A stretch of 40,386 nucleotides of DNA from Evansella tamaricis (GTDB lineage: Bacteria > Bacillota > Bacilli > Bacillales > Salisediminibacteriaceae): contig NZ_JAHQCS010000054.1 in assembly GCF_019042215.1 (NCBI RefSeq), forward strand, positions 1-40,386. Direction: 5' to 3'. The position numbers and the translations under genes were made by a program. The notes under the pieces are model-generated. The model did no database searches. It was not told the DNA's origin and saw nothing but the letters and a program-made list of their open reading frames with translations. Within the stretch, counting starts at the first letter, position 1. Each line of letters begins with the position of its first letter. Of the stretch, positions 6,679 through 15,944 are shown piece by piece.

Positions 6679-9600
6679 TCAATAACGTCTTAGGGCAACG
6701 GTTTTAATCTGTTCTATAATCTTATCAATGGTGTCAAAATCAAGTTCCACATTTTTTACTGTTGAAAAATCATAAAGCATATCATCAAGTTCTTGAGCAA
6801 TTCGATTATGGATTTCGATATTATCGTGCCAGTCTACCTTGGCGTAATCTTGAATAATCTTATCTATCCGAAGTGCTAAATCACCAAGTACTTCATAAGT
6901 TGCCTCTGGATCTTTTACTTCACTACTCATAATATCCTTTGTTACACCATAAAAGGCTTGTGCATTTCGGTTCTCTTTAATGATTTCTGGATAACTTTCA
7001 CTTGATTCACCATTACGATAGTCCTTCATAATTTCTTTCATTTTGTTTAGGTACTCTGCCTCAGAAATTCGCTTCTCTTTGTACTCTTGAATAACTTCTT
7101 TGATGCGTTCAGAGAACTTTTTATAGTAAGCAGGATTTTCATCCCATTTTGCATGAACACTTTTTGTTAAACGTGTACGAATAGCATCAGCCTTTGCTCG
7201 TTTGGTTTCTAAACGCTCCAATTCTTCCTCAAATGCTTTTTCATTCAAAATATCAACAGGGTTCGTGATACGGATGACTTCTTCTGCTGAAATATAGTTA
7301 TCCATTAGTTTCTGCATTTTTGATTCATATTCTTTATGGTCAATAGTATCAGAATACCTTAGTTTCACACTATTCCTCAGTTCCTGGAAAAACTTCAAGT
7401 CCTTCTTGTACTTTTGAAGTTCCTCTGGTGGCAAAGCATTGTATATCTTCTCCGATTCTAATGCAATTCCTAGGTGTTTACCGAATTTACTTAATGCATC
7501 ATAAAAACCTTCTCTTCGTTCCTCATCTTCTAACCAAACCTCATACTCTTCCATATCTTGCTTATTCTTTATTGGAGCGAATATTTGTAATAGGTCAGAG
7601 TGATACTGTCTTAATGAGCCTATAATACTTATAACATCATGGATTGCCCCATCTAAATCATTTGGATCAAAGTTCTCTAAACCAGCTCCTGAATACATCT
7701 GCATGGCTTGGTCAAGTTTGTCTAAAAGACCTCTATAATCAATAATAAGACCATAGTCTTTGCCCTCATATAGACGATTCACCCTTGCTATAGCCTGAAG
7801 AAGTGTGTGTTCTTTCATTCGTTTATCAACATAAAGCACTGTTGCTCTAGGTGCATCAAAACCAGTAAGCAGCTTATCAACCACAATTAACAAGTCTATT
7901 TCATCACCATTTATAAAGTCATCTTTGATTGCATCTTCATATTCATCAGTTGTTCCATAACGATCCATCATCCGCTTCCAGAAACGTTGTACCTTATCCT
8001 TCGACTCTACATCCACTGCTTCATGACCTTCACGTTGATCTGGAGGAGAAATAACAACGGCACAATTCAAATCACCAAGTTCGTCAAAAGACTCAAGATA
8101 ACGAATTGCTTCAATCTTACTATTTGTTGCTAACATAGCCTTGAAGTAACTATCTTTTGTTTTATAGTTTTTCAAGAAATGTTCATTTATATCAAAAGCA
8201 ATCATACTTATGCGTTGATTAGATGATGCAATTCTTTCAAATAGACTCCATTTTTTCATTACGTCCTGTTTCTGGTCATCATTAAGATTTCTAGTGATCA
8301 TCTCTAATCTATTATCAATTGCCTTTTGATTAACTGTCTGATCCACCATTTTCCCTTCATACAGTAAGGGTACTATGGCTTTATCTCGTACTCCATCAGC
8401 AATAGTATAAGTATGAATGAGCTTCCCAAACTTTATCATTGTGTTCTTCTCTTTTTTCATCAGAGGAGTTCCTGTAAAGCCTAAATAACAAGCATTAGGA
8501 AATACCTTTTTCATTTTTATGTGCAATTCGCCATATTGAGTTCTATGAGATTCATCCACCAATACAAAAATGTCTTTAGATTCCACTGTTTTATATTTAG
8601 AGGCTGTATCGAACTTATGAACTAATGATGTCACAATATCAGCATTGTTGTCATTAATTAAGTCAACTAAGTGGCTTCCAGAGGTTGCTCTACTAGCTTT
8701 TAGTCTTGAATGACGAAATGTCTTATGAATCTGTTTATCCAATTCCACTCGGTCTGTAACAACGGCTACTTTCGAGTTAAATTGAACAAATTTAGTTAAG
8801 ATATATCTTGCTAACATTACCATCGTAAGAGATTTACCAGAACCTTGTGTATGCCATATAACACCAGACTGCCTATTACCATTCTCATCTCTTTGTTGTA
8901 TCGTTTTAATAATTTCTTTTATCGCAAAGTATTGTTGAAAACGAGCTACTTTTTTTACATCTTTATCAAACAATGTAAAATACCTCGTTAACTCCAACAA
9001 CCGCTCTGGATGAAACAAAGAAATGATATTCTTATCCTGCAAAGTTGGGATTCTTCCCTCAACAGCCCGTTCTATCCATTTTTTCAACCAGTCTTCTTTT
9101 TCTTCTTTCCATACAGACCAAAACTTTTTCGGTGTATTACATGTCGCATACTTTGTTTCATTTTTGTTTGTGGACATAACCAATTGAACGAACTTAAACA
9201 ATTGTGGTGCGTAATCTTTTCCTTGATTTCGAATCATTTGGCTAATCGCTTGTTCCATTGATATGGATGCTTTTTTACACTCTATAACAACAAAGGGTAT
9301 TCCATTTACAAACAGCACAATATCGGGTCGAACAGTGCCCCGTCCGTCCATTCGCTCCACACTAAATTCCTCAACTATATGAAACTCATTGTTTTCAAAG
9401 TTCTCCCAATCAATGAACTGTATTGTAAAAGACTTTTTTGAACCATCAGGTAAGAACTCAATATAAGATCTACCATTTAAGATTGTTTCATAAATAACTT
9501 CATTGGCTTTTACAAGACCATTTGTTAATGGCTCATCCAAATCTCGAATGGCTTGTTGAATATTTGAACTCTCGAACTTAAATGTTTGTCCTTTATATTC

Positions 9601-9780
9601 ATAGGAATTCAATTTTATTAGCTTTTCTTCTAGAACATCAATAAGTATTACATTAAACAAATTCCGACGCATAAGTTCCGCTTTATCTGTTGCAAGGTGT
9701 TTATAACCTATCTTTTTTAGGACTTCAATTGCAGGAACTTGGCTAATATTAAGCTCATCATAACTTTTTTCCCTTGACAC
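6679..9780 (-). CDS. hsdR: Type I restriction enzyme, R (endonuclease/translocase) subunit
   Basis: The motor and nuclease subunit of a type I restriction complex, with a full-length 1033 residues. The PD-(D/E)xK nuclease lies at the N-terminus: RPDIVLF (D153) and VVIECKK (E167, K169). The SF2 translocase follows with Walker A WHTQGSGKS (residues 310-317), the DEAH-type box LVDESHRTQYG (409-412), GFTGTPL, and motif VI LLQAIARVNR. The C-terminal ~300 residues are the helical domain that docks on the methylase. All expected catalytic residues are visible. It is the fourth gene of the operon, 44 bases after hsdS. The protein would cut DNA lacking the cognate methylation, and so protects host and element from phage. 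Confidence 0.96.
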   Translation of the reverse strand: MSREKSYDELNISQVPAIEVLKKIGYKHLATDKAELMRRNLFNVILIDVLEEKLIKLNSYEYKGQTFKFESSNIQQAIRDLDEPLTNGLVKANEVIYETILNGRSYIEFLPDGSKKSFTIQFIDWENFENNEFHIVEEFSVERMDGRGTVRPDIVLFVNGIPFVVIECKKASISMEQAISQMIRNQGKDYAPQLFKFVQLVMSTNKNETKYATCNTPKKFWSVWKEEKEDWLKKWIERAVEGRIPTLQDKNIISLFHPERLLELTRYFTLFDKDVKKVARFQQYFAIKEIIKTIQQRDENGNRQSGVIWHTQGSGKSLTMVMLARYILTKFVQFNSKVAVVTDRVELDKQIHKTFRHSRLKASRATSGSHLVDLINDNNADIVTSLVHKFDTASKYKTVESKDIFVLVDESHRTQYGELHIKMKKVFPNACYLGFTGTPLMKKEKNTMIKFGKLIHTYTIADGVRDKAIVPLLYEGKMVDQTVNQKAIDNRLEMITRNLNDDQKQDVMKKWSLFERIASSNQRISMIAFDINEHFLKNYKTKDSYFKAMLATNSKIEAIRYLESFDELGDLNCAVVISPPDQREGHEAVDVESKDKVQRFWKRMMDRYGTTDEYEDAIKDDFINGDEIDLLIVVDKLLTGFDAPRATVLYVDKRMKEHTLLQAIARVNRLYEGKDYGLIIDYRGLLDKLDQAMQMYSGAGLENFDPNDLDGAIHDVISIIGSLRQYHSDLLQIFAPIKNKQDMEEYEVWLEDEERREGFYDALSKFGKHLGIALESEKIYNALPPEELQKYKKDLKFFQELRNSVKLRYSDTIDHKEYESKMQKLMDNYISAEEVIRITNPVDILNEKAFEEELERLETKRAKADAIRTRLTKSVHAKWDENPAYYKKFSERIKEVIQEYKEKRISEAEYLNKMKEIMKDYRNGESSESYPEIIKENRNAQAFYGVTKDIMSSEVKDPEATYEVLGDLALRIDKIIQDYAKVDWHDNIEIHNRIAQELDDMLYDFSTVKNVELDFDTIDKIIEQIKTVALRRY

Positions 9781-9824
9781 TATTTACACCTCCATTCATT
9801 AATTATGTTGTTAGAGTAATGGCA

Positions 9825-11071
9825 CTATGCTTTCACTCTAACTTTTCCTGTTAAAAGTAATTGCATTAGACCTTTTTTTTGTTGTCTAAGTGCTCTAGTT
9901 TCTTCTTCTAATAATTCTATTGCATTATCCATATTACCAATAATAGAACTAATTGCTACTTGTTCGTTTATATCCTGTGGGATAAAAACTTTTGTATTTT
10001 CTACATCTCTTTTTGATATTTCTAAAAATGTACTACCACTAGCAAGTTTTTTGAAATAGGGAATATAAATCGACAAGAGGTAGTGAAAGAATTCGTAATC
10101 TAAATGTTCTTTCTTGCAAATAAAAGATTTAAACCCTTGATTTGTGGCCATTTCTACCTTATTAATGCAACGTGGGCCGATTGTCGCACGACTGCACATT
10201 AGAATACTATTTTTAGGAAGAAGATTTGCTGAACTTTTTTTAGTCCTTTATCTGTTATTGATTTTTTTGTATTCTGAATATATTTTCCTGAAGATGTAAT
10301 ATCAGAAGGTGTACACCAAGGAATATTTCCACCCCAGTTTTTTCCATCATTGGTCGATGGAGTGCCACCACTCACAACATTACATACTTCCTTTATTTTA
10401 AAATAGTTCCATTCTTTTTTAAAACCAGGTAGCCTTAAATCCCCTGTCAACAACTTCTGCATTAACCCTTTTTTTTGCTCTTTTTTCTCCTCGATTAGCC
10501 TTTCTTTTAGATCAATTGCTTTTTCCCATGTTGAAATTATTTTTGCAATCCTTACTTGCTCATTAACATCAGGGATACACACTTTTCTCCTTAACCAATC
10601 CTCAAGTTTAAATAACAACTTTTCAATATGAACTCCATCACTCGATAGGTAGAAGTTTCTTTGCATAAATGGAAGTTGAACATACCAATTGAAAAATTCC
10701 AAATCTAATTCTTCTTTATTCCTTAACACGTTATATTCATTTGAGACAATTGATCCATGCAAACCTTCAGGTACAATCGCACATGCTCCATGAGAAATTT
10801 GTCGTTTAGAAATAACAAAATCCCCTGATTGAATAAAAAATTGACTCTTTACTTCAATTTGATCTCCTCGAAGCATTCCTCTGTCAACCATTCCCCCGAA
10901 TCTCCGCTTTACTGTAACCAAATTATAAACATGCTGTTCTTCCATTTTGAGCGGTCTTTTTACAAGTTTTAAAATATCATTTAATATGTATATAGACCAA
11001 TCATTTGGAAAGACAGTTTTACCAATTTTATTTTCATTTTTGAATGAAATCCCATTTACACTCATTTGCAT
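9825..11071 (-). pseudogene. hsdS: Type I specificity subunit HsdS, split by a -1 frameshift in an A7 tract
   Basis: Two ORFs (10199-11071 and 9825-10199) together make a normal two-domain HsdS of about 410 residues. The first target-recognition domain is followed by the conserved helical spacer ending KKGLMQKLLTGDLRLPGF. The second starts with SGGTPST..IPWCTPSDI and ends with a second spacer, KKGLMQLLLTGKVRV. The break is in LKK|SSANLLPKNSILMCSRATIG: the DNA has seven A's on the minus strand (T7 at 10235-10241), and an eighth would restore the frame. The zero frame there is A-AAA-AAA, a possible -1 ribosomal slippery site, so some full-length protein could still be made. Phase variation or a sequencing error are other options. 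The preferred start is the ATG at 11065, seven bases from AGGTGG. Confidence 0.85.
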
Positions 11072-11076
11072 TCCAC

Positions 11077-12606
11077 CTACAACCCAAGCTCTTTTAAATA
11101 CTTATCCATCTTTTCTTCCACTTCTTCCAGCTCTTGTTTTATGTTCATAATATTATTCTTTACAGCATTCATATCCACTGGTTCTTCTTCTTCAAATGTG
11201 TCCACATAGCGAGGGATATTTAAGTTGTAACCATTTTCTTTAATCTCATCAATTGCTGCTACATTAGAATATTTAACGATTGTTTCCCATTTCTCAAAAG
11301 TATTAACAATCTTTTCTATGTCTTGTCCTTTTAACTTGTTCTGATTTTTTCCTTTTTCATAGTTTCCTTCACCAGCAGCATCAATGAATAATACATCCTT
11401 ACGTTTGCGGTCCTTTTTGAACACCATAATACATGCGGGAATACCTGTCCCGAAGAATAAACTTTCTGGTAATCCTATTACTGCATCTAAAAGGTTCATA
11501 TCTATAATTTGCTTCCGTATTTTACCTTCACTCGATCCACGGAATAATACTCCATGTGGAAGAATAGTAGCCATACGCCCATTTTCCGCTAAAGAATAAA
11601 GCATATGTTGAACAAAGGCATAATCACCTTTGGAACTAGGTGGTACACCCCATTCGAATCTTCTATGTGGGTCTAAACTTGCATCCATTTTAAATTTCTT
11701 ATCATTTGATCCTTCTCCTGCAAAACCCATTGCCCACTTGTCTAACGAAAATGGGGGATTTGCGACGATTGCTTGGAACTTCATTAACTTTCCATCTTCT
11801 AAATGTAGTGGGTTTGCTAGGGTGTCTCCCCATTCAATTTTCGCATCATCAATACCATGTAAGTACATATTCATCAAAGCTAATGAATGTGTTGCACCGT
11901 TACGTTCCTGACCATATATCGCAACTTTGCCATTTGAAACTTGTTTAGCAACTTTTATTAACAACGAACCTGAACCACATGTAGGGTCATATATACGATC
12001 ATTCTCTTGTGGTTTAACTAATCTTGCCAATACTTCAGATACTTCCGCAGGTGTGTAAAATTCTCCACCTTTTTTACCTGCATCAGAAGCAAATAGCCCA
12101 ATCATATACTGATAGGCATTTCCTACAATATCTTCGTTACCTAACTGTGATGGTTTTAAAGATAGTTGGTTAAAATCCTCTAGCAAAGACCGTAACATAG
12201 CATTTCTCTCTTTTGCTCTTCCAAGAATTGCTTCACTATTAAAGTCAATGTTACGGAATACCCCACGGAGTTTACCAGTATTTTCATTTTCTATTCGTTC
12301 TAATGCTTTATTGATGATTTCTCCAATTTCTGGATCAGTACGCTTATTATATAAGTAATCAAATGTTGAATATTCGTCCAACACAAAACGTTCTCTCGAT
12401 AAAGCACGTTTAATACGTTCTTGATTACCATTGTATCGTTTTGTGTATTCTTCCACGTTCTCTTTATAAGAGTCACTTAAATACTTTATGAAAAGCGTTG
12501 TTAAGATGTAGTCTTTATAGGTGCTGGAATCAATTTTTCCTCTAAATGTGTCTGCCGCTTGCCATAGTACTGAATTAATTTGTTGTTGTGTTACTTTTTC
12601 AACCAT
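11077..12606 (-). CDS. hsdM: Type I DNA methyltransferase, M subunit
   Basis: This 509-residue protein is the N6-adenine methyltransferase subunit of a type I system. The N-terminal helical HsdM_N domain (residues ~5-150, with LWQAADTFRGKI) is followed by the SAM-binding motif I DPTCGSGSLL (207-216), preceded by KGGEFYTPAEVSEVLARLV. The catalytic motif IV is NPPF (283-286). The C-terminus is a coiled coil (VKNNIMNIKQELEEVEEKMD). Its ATG overlaps the stop of the upstream half-HsdS gene by eight bases, implying translational coupling. The hsdS start lies 5-11 bases downstream. It modifies host DNA with either S subunit and forms the core of the restriction complex. All motifs are intact. Confidence 0.96.
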   Translation of the reverse strand: MVEKVTQQQINSVLWQAADTFRGKIDSSTYKDYILTTLFIKYLSDSYKENVEEYTKRYNGNQERIKRALSRERFVLDEYSTFDYLYNKRTDPEIGEIINKALERIENENTGKLRGVFRNIDFNSEAILGRAKERNAMLRSLLEDFNQLSLKPSQLGNEDIVGNAYQYMIGLFASDAGKKGGEFYTPAEVSEVLARLVKPQENDRIYDPTCGSGSLLIKVAKQVSNGKVAIYGQERNGATHSLALMNMYLHGIDDAKIEWGDTLANPLHLEDGKLMKFQAIVANPPFSLDKWAMGFAGEGSNDKKFKMDASLDPHRRFEWGVPPSSKGDYAFVQHMLYSLAENGRMATILPHGVLFRGSSEGKIRKQIIDMNLLDAVIGLPESLFFGTGIPACIMVFKKDRKRKDVLFIDAAGEGNYEKGKNQNKLKGQDIEKIVNTFEKWETIVKYSNVAAIDEIKENGYNLNIPRYVDTFEEEEPVDMNAVKNNIMNIKQELEEVEEKMDKYLKELGL

Positions 12607-13192
12607 GGTTATCCTCCGATTTATGTTGTATTTGTTTTAATAATCCTGCAAACCACTTCTCTTTTTCTTCTATCAAAGTTCTATAAAGCTCTTTTTCTCT
12701 AAGATGGAGCTTATAAATATCAATTAGTACCTTTTGTTTTTCTATTGACGTTTCAGAAATAGGAATGGTTTTTATGATATTTTGATTGGTACTTGGTATA
12801 CGACTACCTGACTGGAAGCGTTCAAATTCCTTCTTTACATCTTTTGAATTTAGGTACCATGCTAAAAACTCAGGTAGTATTCTCCTTTTATCTACTTTTA
12901 TGATTGCAAAATATGACGGAATTAACAGCCCACTAGATGCTTCATCAATATAGACTGCTGTATTTGGATAACTTAAACGAATTAAGACATCCCCAATTTG
13001 TGTAAAGTAATGATCACCCAACAAACCTTTACTATTATATTTATCATAGATTGTTGATTCAATTGTGCCATCATCTGATATATTTTTTAGAGTAAGGAGA
13101 TTGTATGTAGCTTTTGTTTCGTGTTCAAACTCTGCCTTTTTTCTACTTAGTACTAACCCCGTCTTTACTATAGCTATATCACCTAGTTGCAT
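12599..13192 (-). CDS. Half-length HsdS-like protein (single target-recognition domain)
   Basis: This 197-residue protein resembles one half of a type I specificity subunit. It starts QLGDIAIVKTGLVLSRKKAE, runs through ILPEFLAWYLNSKDVKKEF and SGSRIPSTNQNIIKTIPIS (the end of a target-recognition domain), and ends in a helical segment REKELYRTLIEEKEKW. It lacks a second domain. Half-HsdS proteins are known to dimerise into a functional palindromic-specificity S subunit; whether this one does is inferred. It is the first gene of the hsd operon, 52-58 bases after a good promoter, and overlaps hsdM by eight bases (ATGGTTGA). Because the downstream two-domain hsdS is frameshifted, this gene may supply the working specificity. 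Confidence 0.8.
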   Translation of the reverse strand: MQLGDIAIVKTGLVLSRKKAEFEHETKATYNLLTLKNISDDGTIESTIYDKYNSKGLLGDHYFTQIGDVLIRLSYPNTAVYIDEASSGLLIPSYFAIIKVDKRRILPEFLAWYLNSKDVKKEFERFQSGSRIPSTNQNIIKTIPISETSIEKQKVLIDIYKLHLREKELYRTLIEEKEKWFAGLLKQIQHKSEDNHG

Positions 13193-13243
13193 TAGGCACC
13201 TCCTTTAAAGTGTTAAATACCCAATTTGACATTTGTTAAATCC

Positions 13244-13272
13244 AGTATATAACCTATTTATTATGTAGTCAA
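13244..13272 (-). promoter_or_regulatory. Sigma-A-type promoter of the hsd operon
   Basis: On the minus strand TTGACT (13267-13272) lies exactly 17 bases before TATACT (13244-13249). The half-hsdS start codon is about 50 bases downstream. The sequence at and after the -10 box (13233-13253) is almost the same as at the TIR promoter. Confidence 0.75.
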
Positions 13273-13640
13273 ATCCAAGTTTCGTGCAATCTTTGTACTA
13301 TATACACGTACAGCAATATGTTTAAATGAACAAGTAAGTTTGATCAAAACTATCTCCTTTATTAATAAGTCCTTGTTTGCTTAACCAGGCTGTACTTTAT
13401 TTGAACAATAGGCCATTTAATCTAAAGTACTTGTTCATTCTTGCAAGTGTAAGTATATTTCCATTTTGATATAAAATTACTCGAACAGTTTTTACTTATA
13501 GTTCTATTTATTTCCCCATATAAAGAGCACTTATGTTACTCAATAGTATTCTAGTGTTCTCTACTATCCTTTCTTGTACCTAATTAGATTTTCATTATTA
13601 TGAACAAACGTGTAATAATCTAAAACTAATTCAATTGATA
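13273..13640. other. Non-coding stretch with a long-range 12-bp inverted repeat
   Basis: About 370 AT-rich bases without a gene. AATGAACAAGTA (13325-13336) and its exact inverse TACTTGTTCATT (13428-13439) are separated by 91 bases. This may be a pair of operator half-sites or an RNA stem; no function can be assigned. Confidence 0.4.
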
Positions 13641-13682
13641 AAAAAGCTACTTAGAGAGTCGGTATCCCTCCAAAGTAGCTTT
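13641..13682 (-). terminator. Intrinsic terminator of the HTH regulator gene
   Basis: On the minus strand AAAGCTACTT pairs with AAGTAGCTTT around about 20 bases and is followed by a T-run (TTTTTTATC). It lies directly after the stop codon at 13686. Confidence 0.7.
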
Positions 13683-13685
13683 GAT

Positions 13686-13976
13686 TTAATGATCTGATTG
13701 GTTTAGTAGTGCATCCTTTGATAGACTTCTCTCCAGAAATAGCAAGACATCTTTTGGATCCCAGCACATCCCTAACATTAAAATCCTAACTTTTACATCC
13801 ATATCTGGATTTCTCCTTTGATTTTCGATTCTCCAGAGGTAACTAGGGCTGCATGATACTAGGTCGGCCATATCCTGCAAGGTTAACCCATTCTTTAAAC
13901 GAAAATCTTGTACTACCTTCCCGAAATCATCTATTGCTAAATCTACTTTTTCTAAATTCCTATCTACTTCCTTCAT
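13686..13976 (-). CDS. XRE-family helix-turn-helix regulator
   Basis: This 96-residue protein has a Cro/C1-type HTH at about residues 22-75: FRLKNGLTLQDMADLVSC (first helices), then SPSYLWRIENQRRNPDMD (recognition helix and following turn). No second domain is present, as in plasmid- and phage-type repressors. AAAGGAGG precedes the ATG. It is a single gene on the minus strand with its own terminator, divergent from the plus-strand gene at 14155. It may control that neighbour, the hsd operon or the recombinases; nothing in the sequence decides which. Confidence 0.85.
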   Translation of the reverse strand: MKEVDRNLEKVDLAIDDFGKVVQDFRLKNGLTLQDMADLVSCSPSYLWRIENQRRNPDMDVKVRILMLGMCWDPKDVLLFLERSLSKDALLNQSDH

Positions 13977-14154
13977 TCTATTATCCTCCTTTTGAAATAA
14001 CTGGCATATTGCTCAGTATCTGTTGTTTTTTTATCTCCTTATACTAAGCACCAACCTTCACTACTAAAACTTAATAGAACAATTATTTTCTATTTAAAGT
14101 TGAATATTTATCATTTAGAAATCTAGTATAAAGAGAACAAACAACTAAGGGGGA

Positions 14155-14685
14155 ATGATGATGGATACACAAAAGTTTTTGAATTTGTCCATACTTGATA
14201 AGGTCGAGGTTGTGAACAAAATGCTTGAAGAAGAAACAGAAAACCATTTGAAAAATTGTGCTACCAAGTTAGGTTTGTCCCCATCCACTTTTTCCAAAGT
14301 AATGCGGGACAATTCTAGCTACCAGTACAACCAAACAGGGAAACGGTATGATCGGTTGTTGACTTTAGATGAGTACAAACAATACTTACAGTCAGGTTCA
14401 AATACAGACAAAACACAGGAATCTTTACTGTTCATCTCAAAACATATAGATGAACTGAAGCAACTGTTGCAAGCACATTCAAATCAATTGATCTTGAACC
14501 CGAAAGTCTATGATCCAAATAACAAAACGATAACAAAGACGGTACAAGTTAATGCTGACATATATGAGGAGTTCACAAACTTATGGACAACTCATTACCC
14601 ACATCTCAGACTCCGAGATATTGTCAGTCAGAGTCTCTTGGATTTCACTACTACCTACCATAAGGATAAGGCCCCTTCTGTATAA
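14155..14685 (+). CDS. Putative DNA-binding protein with N-terminal HTH
   Basis: I do not recognise a family for this 176-residue protein. Near residues 28-52 it has NHLKNCATKLGLSPSTFSKV, an HTH-like pattern. A linker follows, then a helical segment, ESLLFISKHIDELKQLLQAH. The last third, KTVQVNADIYEEFTNLWTTH followed by LRLRDIVSQSLLDF, looks like a ribbon-helix-helix or dimerisation unit of a plasmid-type regulator. AAGGGGG precedes three consecutive ATG-like codons; the third ATG (14161) has the best spacing. It lies divergent from the XRE gene, so the two probably form a regulatory pair. A role in copy control, partition or repression is a guess. Confidence 0.6.
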   Translation: MMMDTQKFLNLSILDKVEVVNKMLEEETENHLKNCATKLGLSPSTFSKVMRDNSSYQYNQTGKRYDRLLTLDEYKQYLQSGSNTDKTQESLLFISKHIDELKQLLQAHSNQLILNPKVYDPNNKTITKTVQVNADIYEEFTNLWTTHYPHLRLRDIVSQSLLDFTTTYHKDKAPSV

Positions 14686-14707
14686 TTCAGGGGGCTTATT
14701 TATTTTC
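14666..14707 (+). terminator. Intrinsic terminator overlapping the end of the upstream gene
   Basis: ATAAGGCCCC (14666-14675) pairs with GGGGGCTTAT (14690-14699) with one mismatch, followed by TTATTTTCCCTTT. The stem includes the last codons of the 14155 gene. Confidence 0.75.
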
Positions 14708-14936
14708 CCTTTCCCAATTACATTTGGCAACTTCCCTTAGACTTTTTCATTCCTGAAATACTTGCATTCTTTATCAATAGTTGGTTGATCGCCACAATTT
14801 ATTTCGTCTAAGTTTCTTTCCCCCTGTTCATTTTACAAAAGTGGGGATTTTACCGATACCCTCATATATATCATCTCGTAACTCCTAACTCCTCTTTGTA
14901 GTGTTGTACTTCAATATAAAGGCTTCTGTCCTTGCC

Positions 14937-15368
14937 TTAATCAGCATTCCTTTGACAAGCACCTTTCAATAAAATGGTTAATTCTATACTTTTCTTTCTA
15001 TCATTTTCAATTTCAGGTTCCATTTCTTTTAATGTCTCCGAATCTACAATTTTATAGGCTAAGAGGTCATACTGATCCAACAAATTCGGATCAGTGTCCT
15101 CCAACTCTGCAAACGGCAACTTTAAACTGCCCCAGAAAGGTGCGTCATAACTTTCCTCATTGGCAATTATCCTAATATTATACGATTCTATGATTGAGGT
15201 AGACACGTTCTCAGATTGTACTTCTCCCGCCACCAGAGCTTCTTCAATCGCTTTTTTAAGTCTATTTAGAGCTTTCCTATTACCAACTAAAACGACCTCT
15301 TCCGAAGGTGTGTAATGGGGATATACATGCAATAGTGGTAACGGATTACTTTCACCTTTATCTTTCAT
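14937..15368 (-). CDS. Hypothetical acidic protein, cargo cluster
   Basis: I do not recognise this 143-residue protein. It is soluble and acidic, opening KDKGESNPLPLLHVYPHY, then TPSEEVVLVGNRKALNRLKK (a beta-alpha start seen in many small immunity-like proteins), and later PFAELEDTDPNLLDQYDLLA. No catalytic motif is visible. An upstream in-frame GTG at 15383 would make GAGGAGG part of the coding sequence; that string is clearly the ribosome binding site of the ATG at 15368. It is the last gene of a leftward cluster with two small ORFs and an ankyrin-repeat gene, a layout seen in toxin-immunity or defence cargo, which is only suggestive. Confidence 0.6.
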   Translation of the reverse strand: MKDKGESNPLPLLHVYPHYTPSEEVVLVGNRKALNRLKKAIEEALVAGEVQSENVSTSIIESYNIRIIANEESYDAPFWGSLKLPFAELEDTDPNLLDQYDLLAYKIVDSETLKEMEPEIENDRKKSIELTILLKGACQRNAD

Positions 15369-15446
15369 ATAAATCCTCCTCACAATCTTTATATAATATG
15401 GTTATATTTTTGTAATCTTGTTTTTTTACCTAACACCACTACAGGA

Positions 15447-15641
15447 CTATGTTCTTTTCTTTCTGTTTTCGAGGATTTTTTTTGCTATTTCCTTTTCATC
15501 GTTATCATCTAAGAAAGTATAAGTTCCAGACAGTACAACTGGAGTAGTCGTTGCTATCCTCTTGGCTCCTTCTTCAGTTAAGAGAAAAGCCATATCTAGC
15601 TCTACTAAGTCACTTTTACACTTATCTTTATTGTCTTTCAT
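15447..15641 (-). CDS. Small hypothetical protein (64 aa), cargo cluster
   Basis: An unrecognised 64-residue charged protein (KDNKDKCKSDLVELDMAFLL, then EEGAKRIATT and a basic tail ILENRKKRT). GGTGG lies seven bases before the ATG, and the ORF lies in line with neighbours of the same strand, so it is probably translated. No motif, signal peptide or membrane segment is visible. Confidence 0.5.
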   Translation of the reverse strand: MKDNKDKCKSDLVELDMAFLLTEEGAKRIATTTPVVLSGTYTFLDDNDEKEIAKKILENRKKRT

Positions 15642-15733
15642 AATTCCACCACCATATCATTCACGATTATCCACCTTATCTCTACCACACCTACTTTACA
15701 TGGTAATAGTTAAGAGATATGTTTTTTTCCATC

Positions 15734-15922
15734 TTATTTATTCAATCCAAATAATCTGAAAAACATCTCCCGACACCTTACTCGCCTTATTATTCTAGCA
15801 TTGTCTCTTCTCAGTTTTTTTAGTCCATTTGACCCTCCTGTAATAGCTAGTGGTAAATTTAACCACCTTCTGCATGGCATAACTGTATTTGCGTCCTCTT
15901 TATTATCAGTCGAGTCTCTCAT
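15734..15922 (-). CDS. Small basic hypothetical protein (62 aa), cargo cluster
   Basis: An unrecognised, very basic 62-residue protein with runs such as GLKKLRRDNARIIRRVRCRE. GGAGGA precedes its ATG with good spacing, and it starts 22 bases after the stop of the ankyrin-repeat gene. The basic nature would suit a nucleic-acid-binding or toxin-like peptide, but this is speculation. An overlapping ATG four bases upstream in another frame opens only a few codons. Confidence 0.45.
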   Translation of the reverse strand: MRDSTDNKEDANTVMPCRRWLNLPLAITGGSNGLKKLRRDNARIIRRVRCREMFFRLFGLNK

Positions 15923-15944
15923 TACTCATATTCCTCCAAACTCA

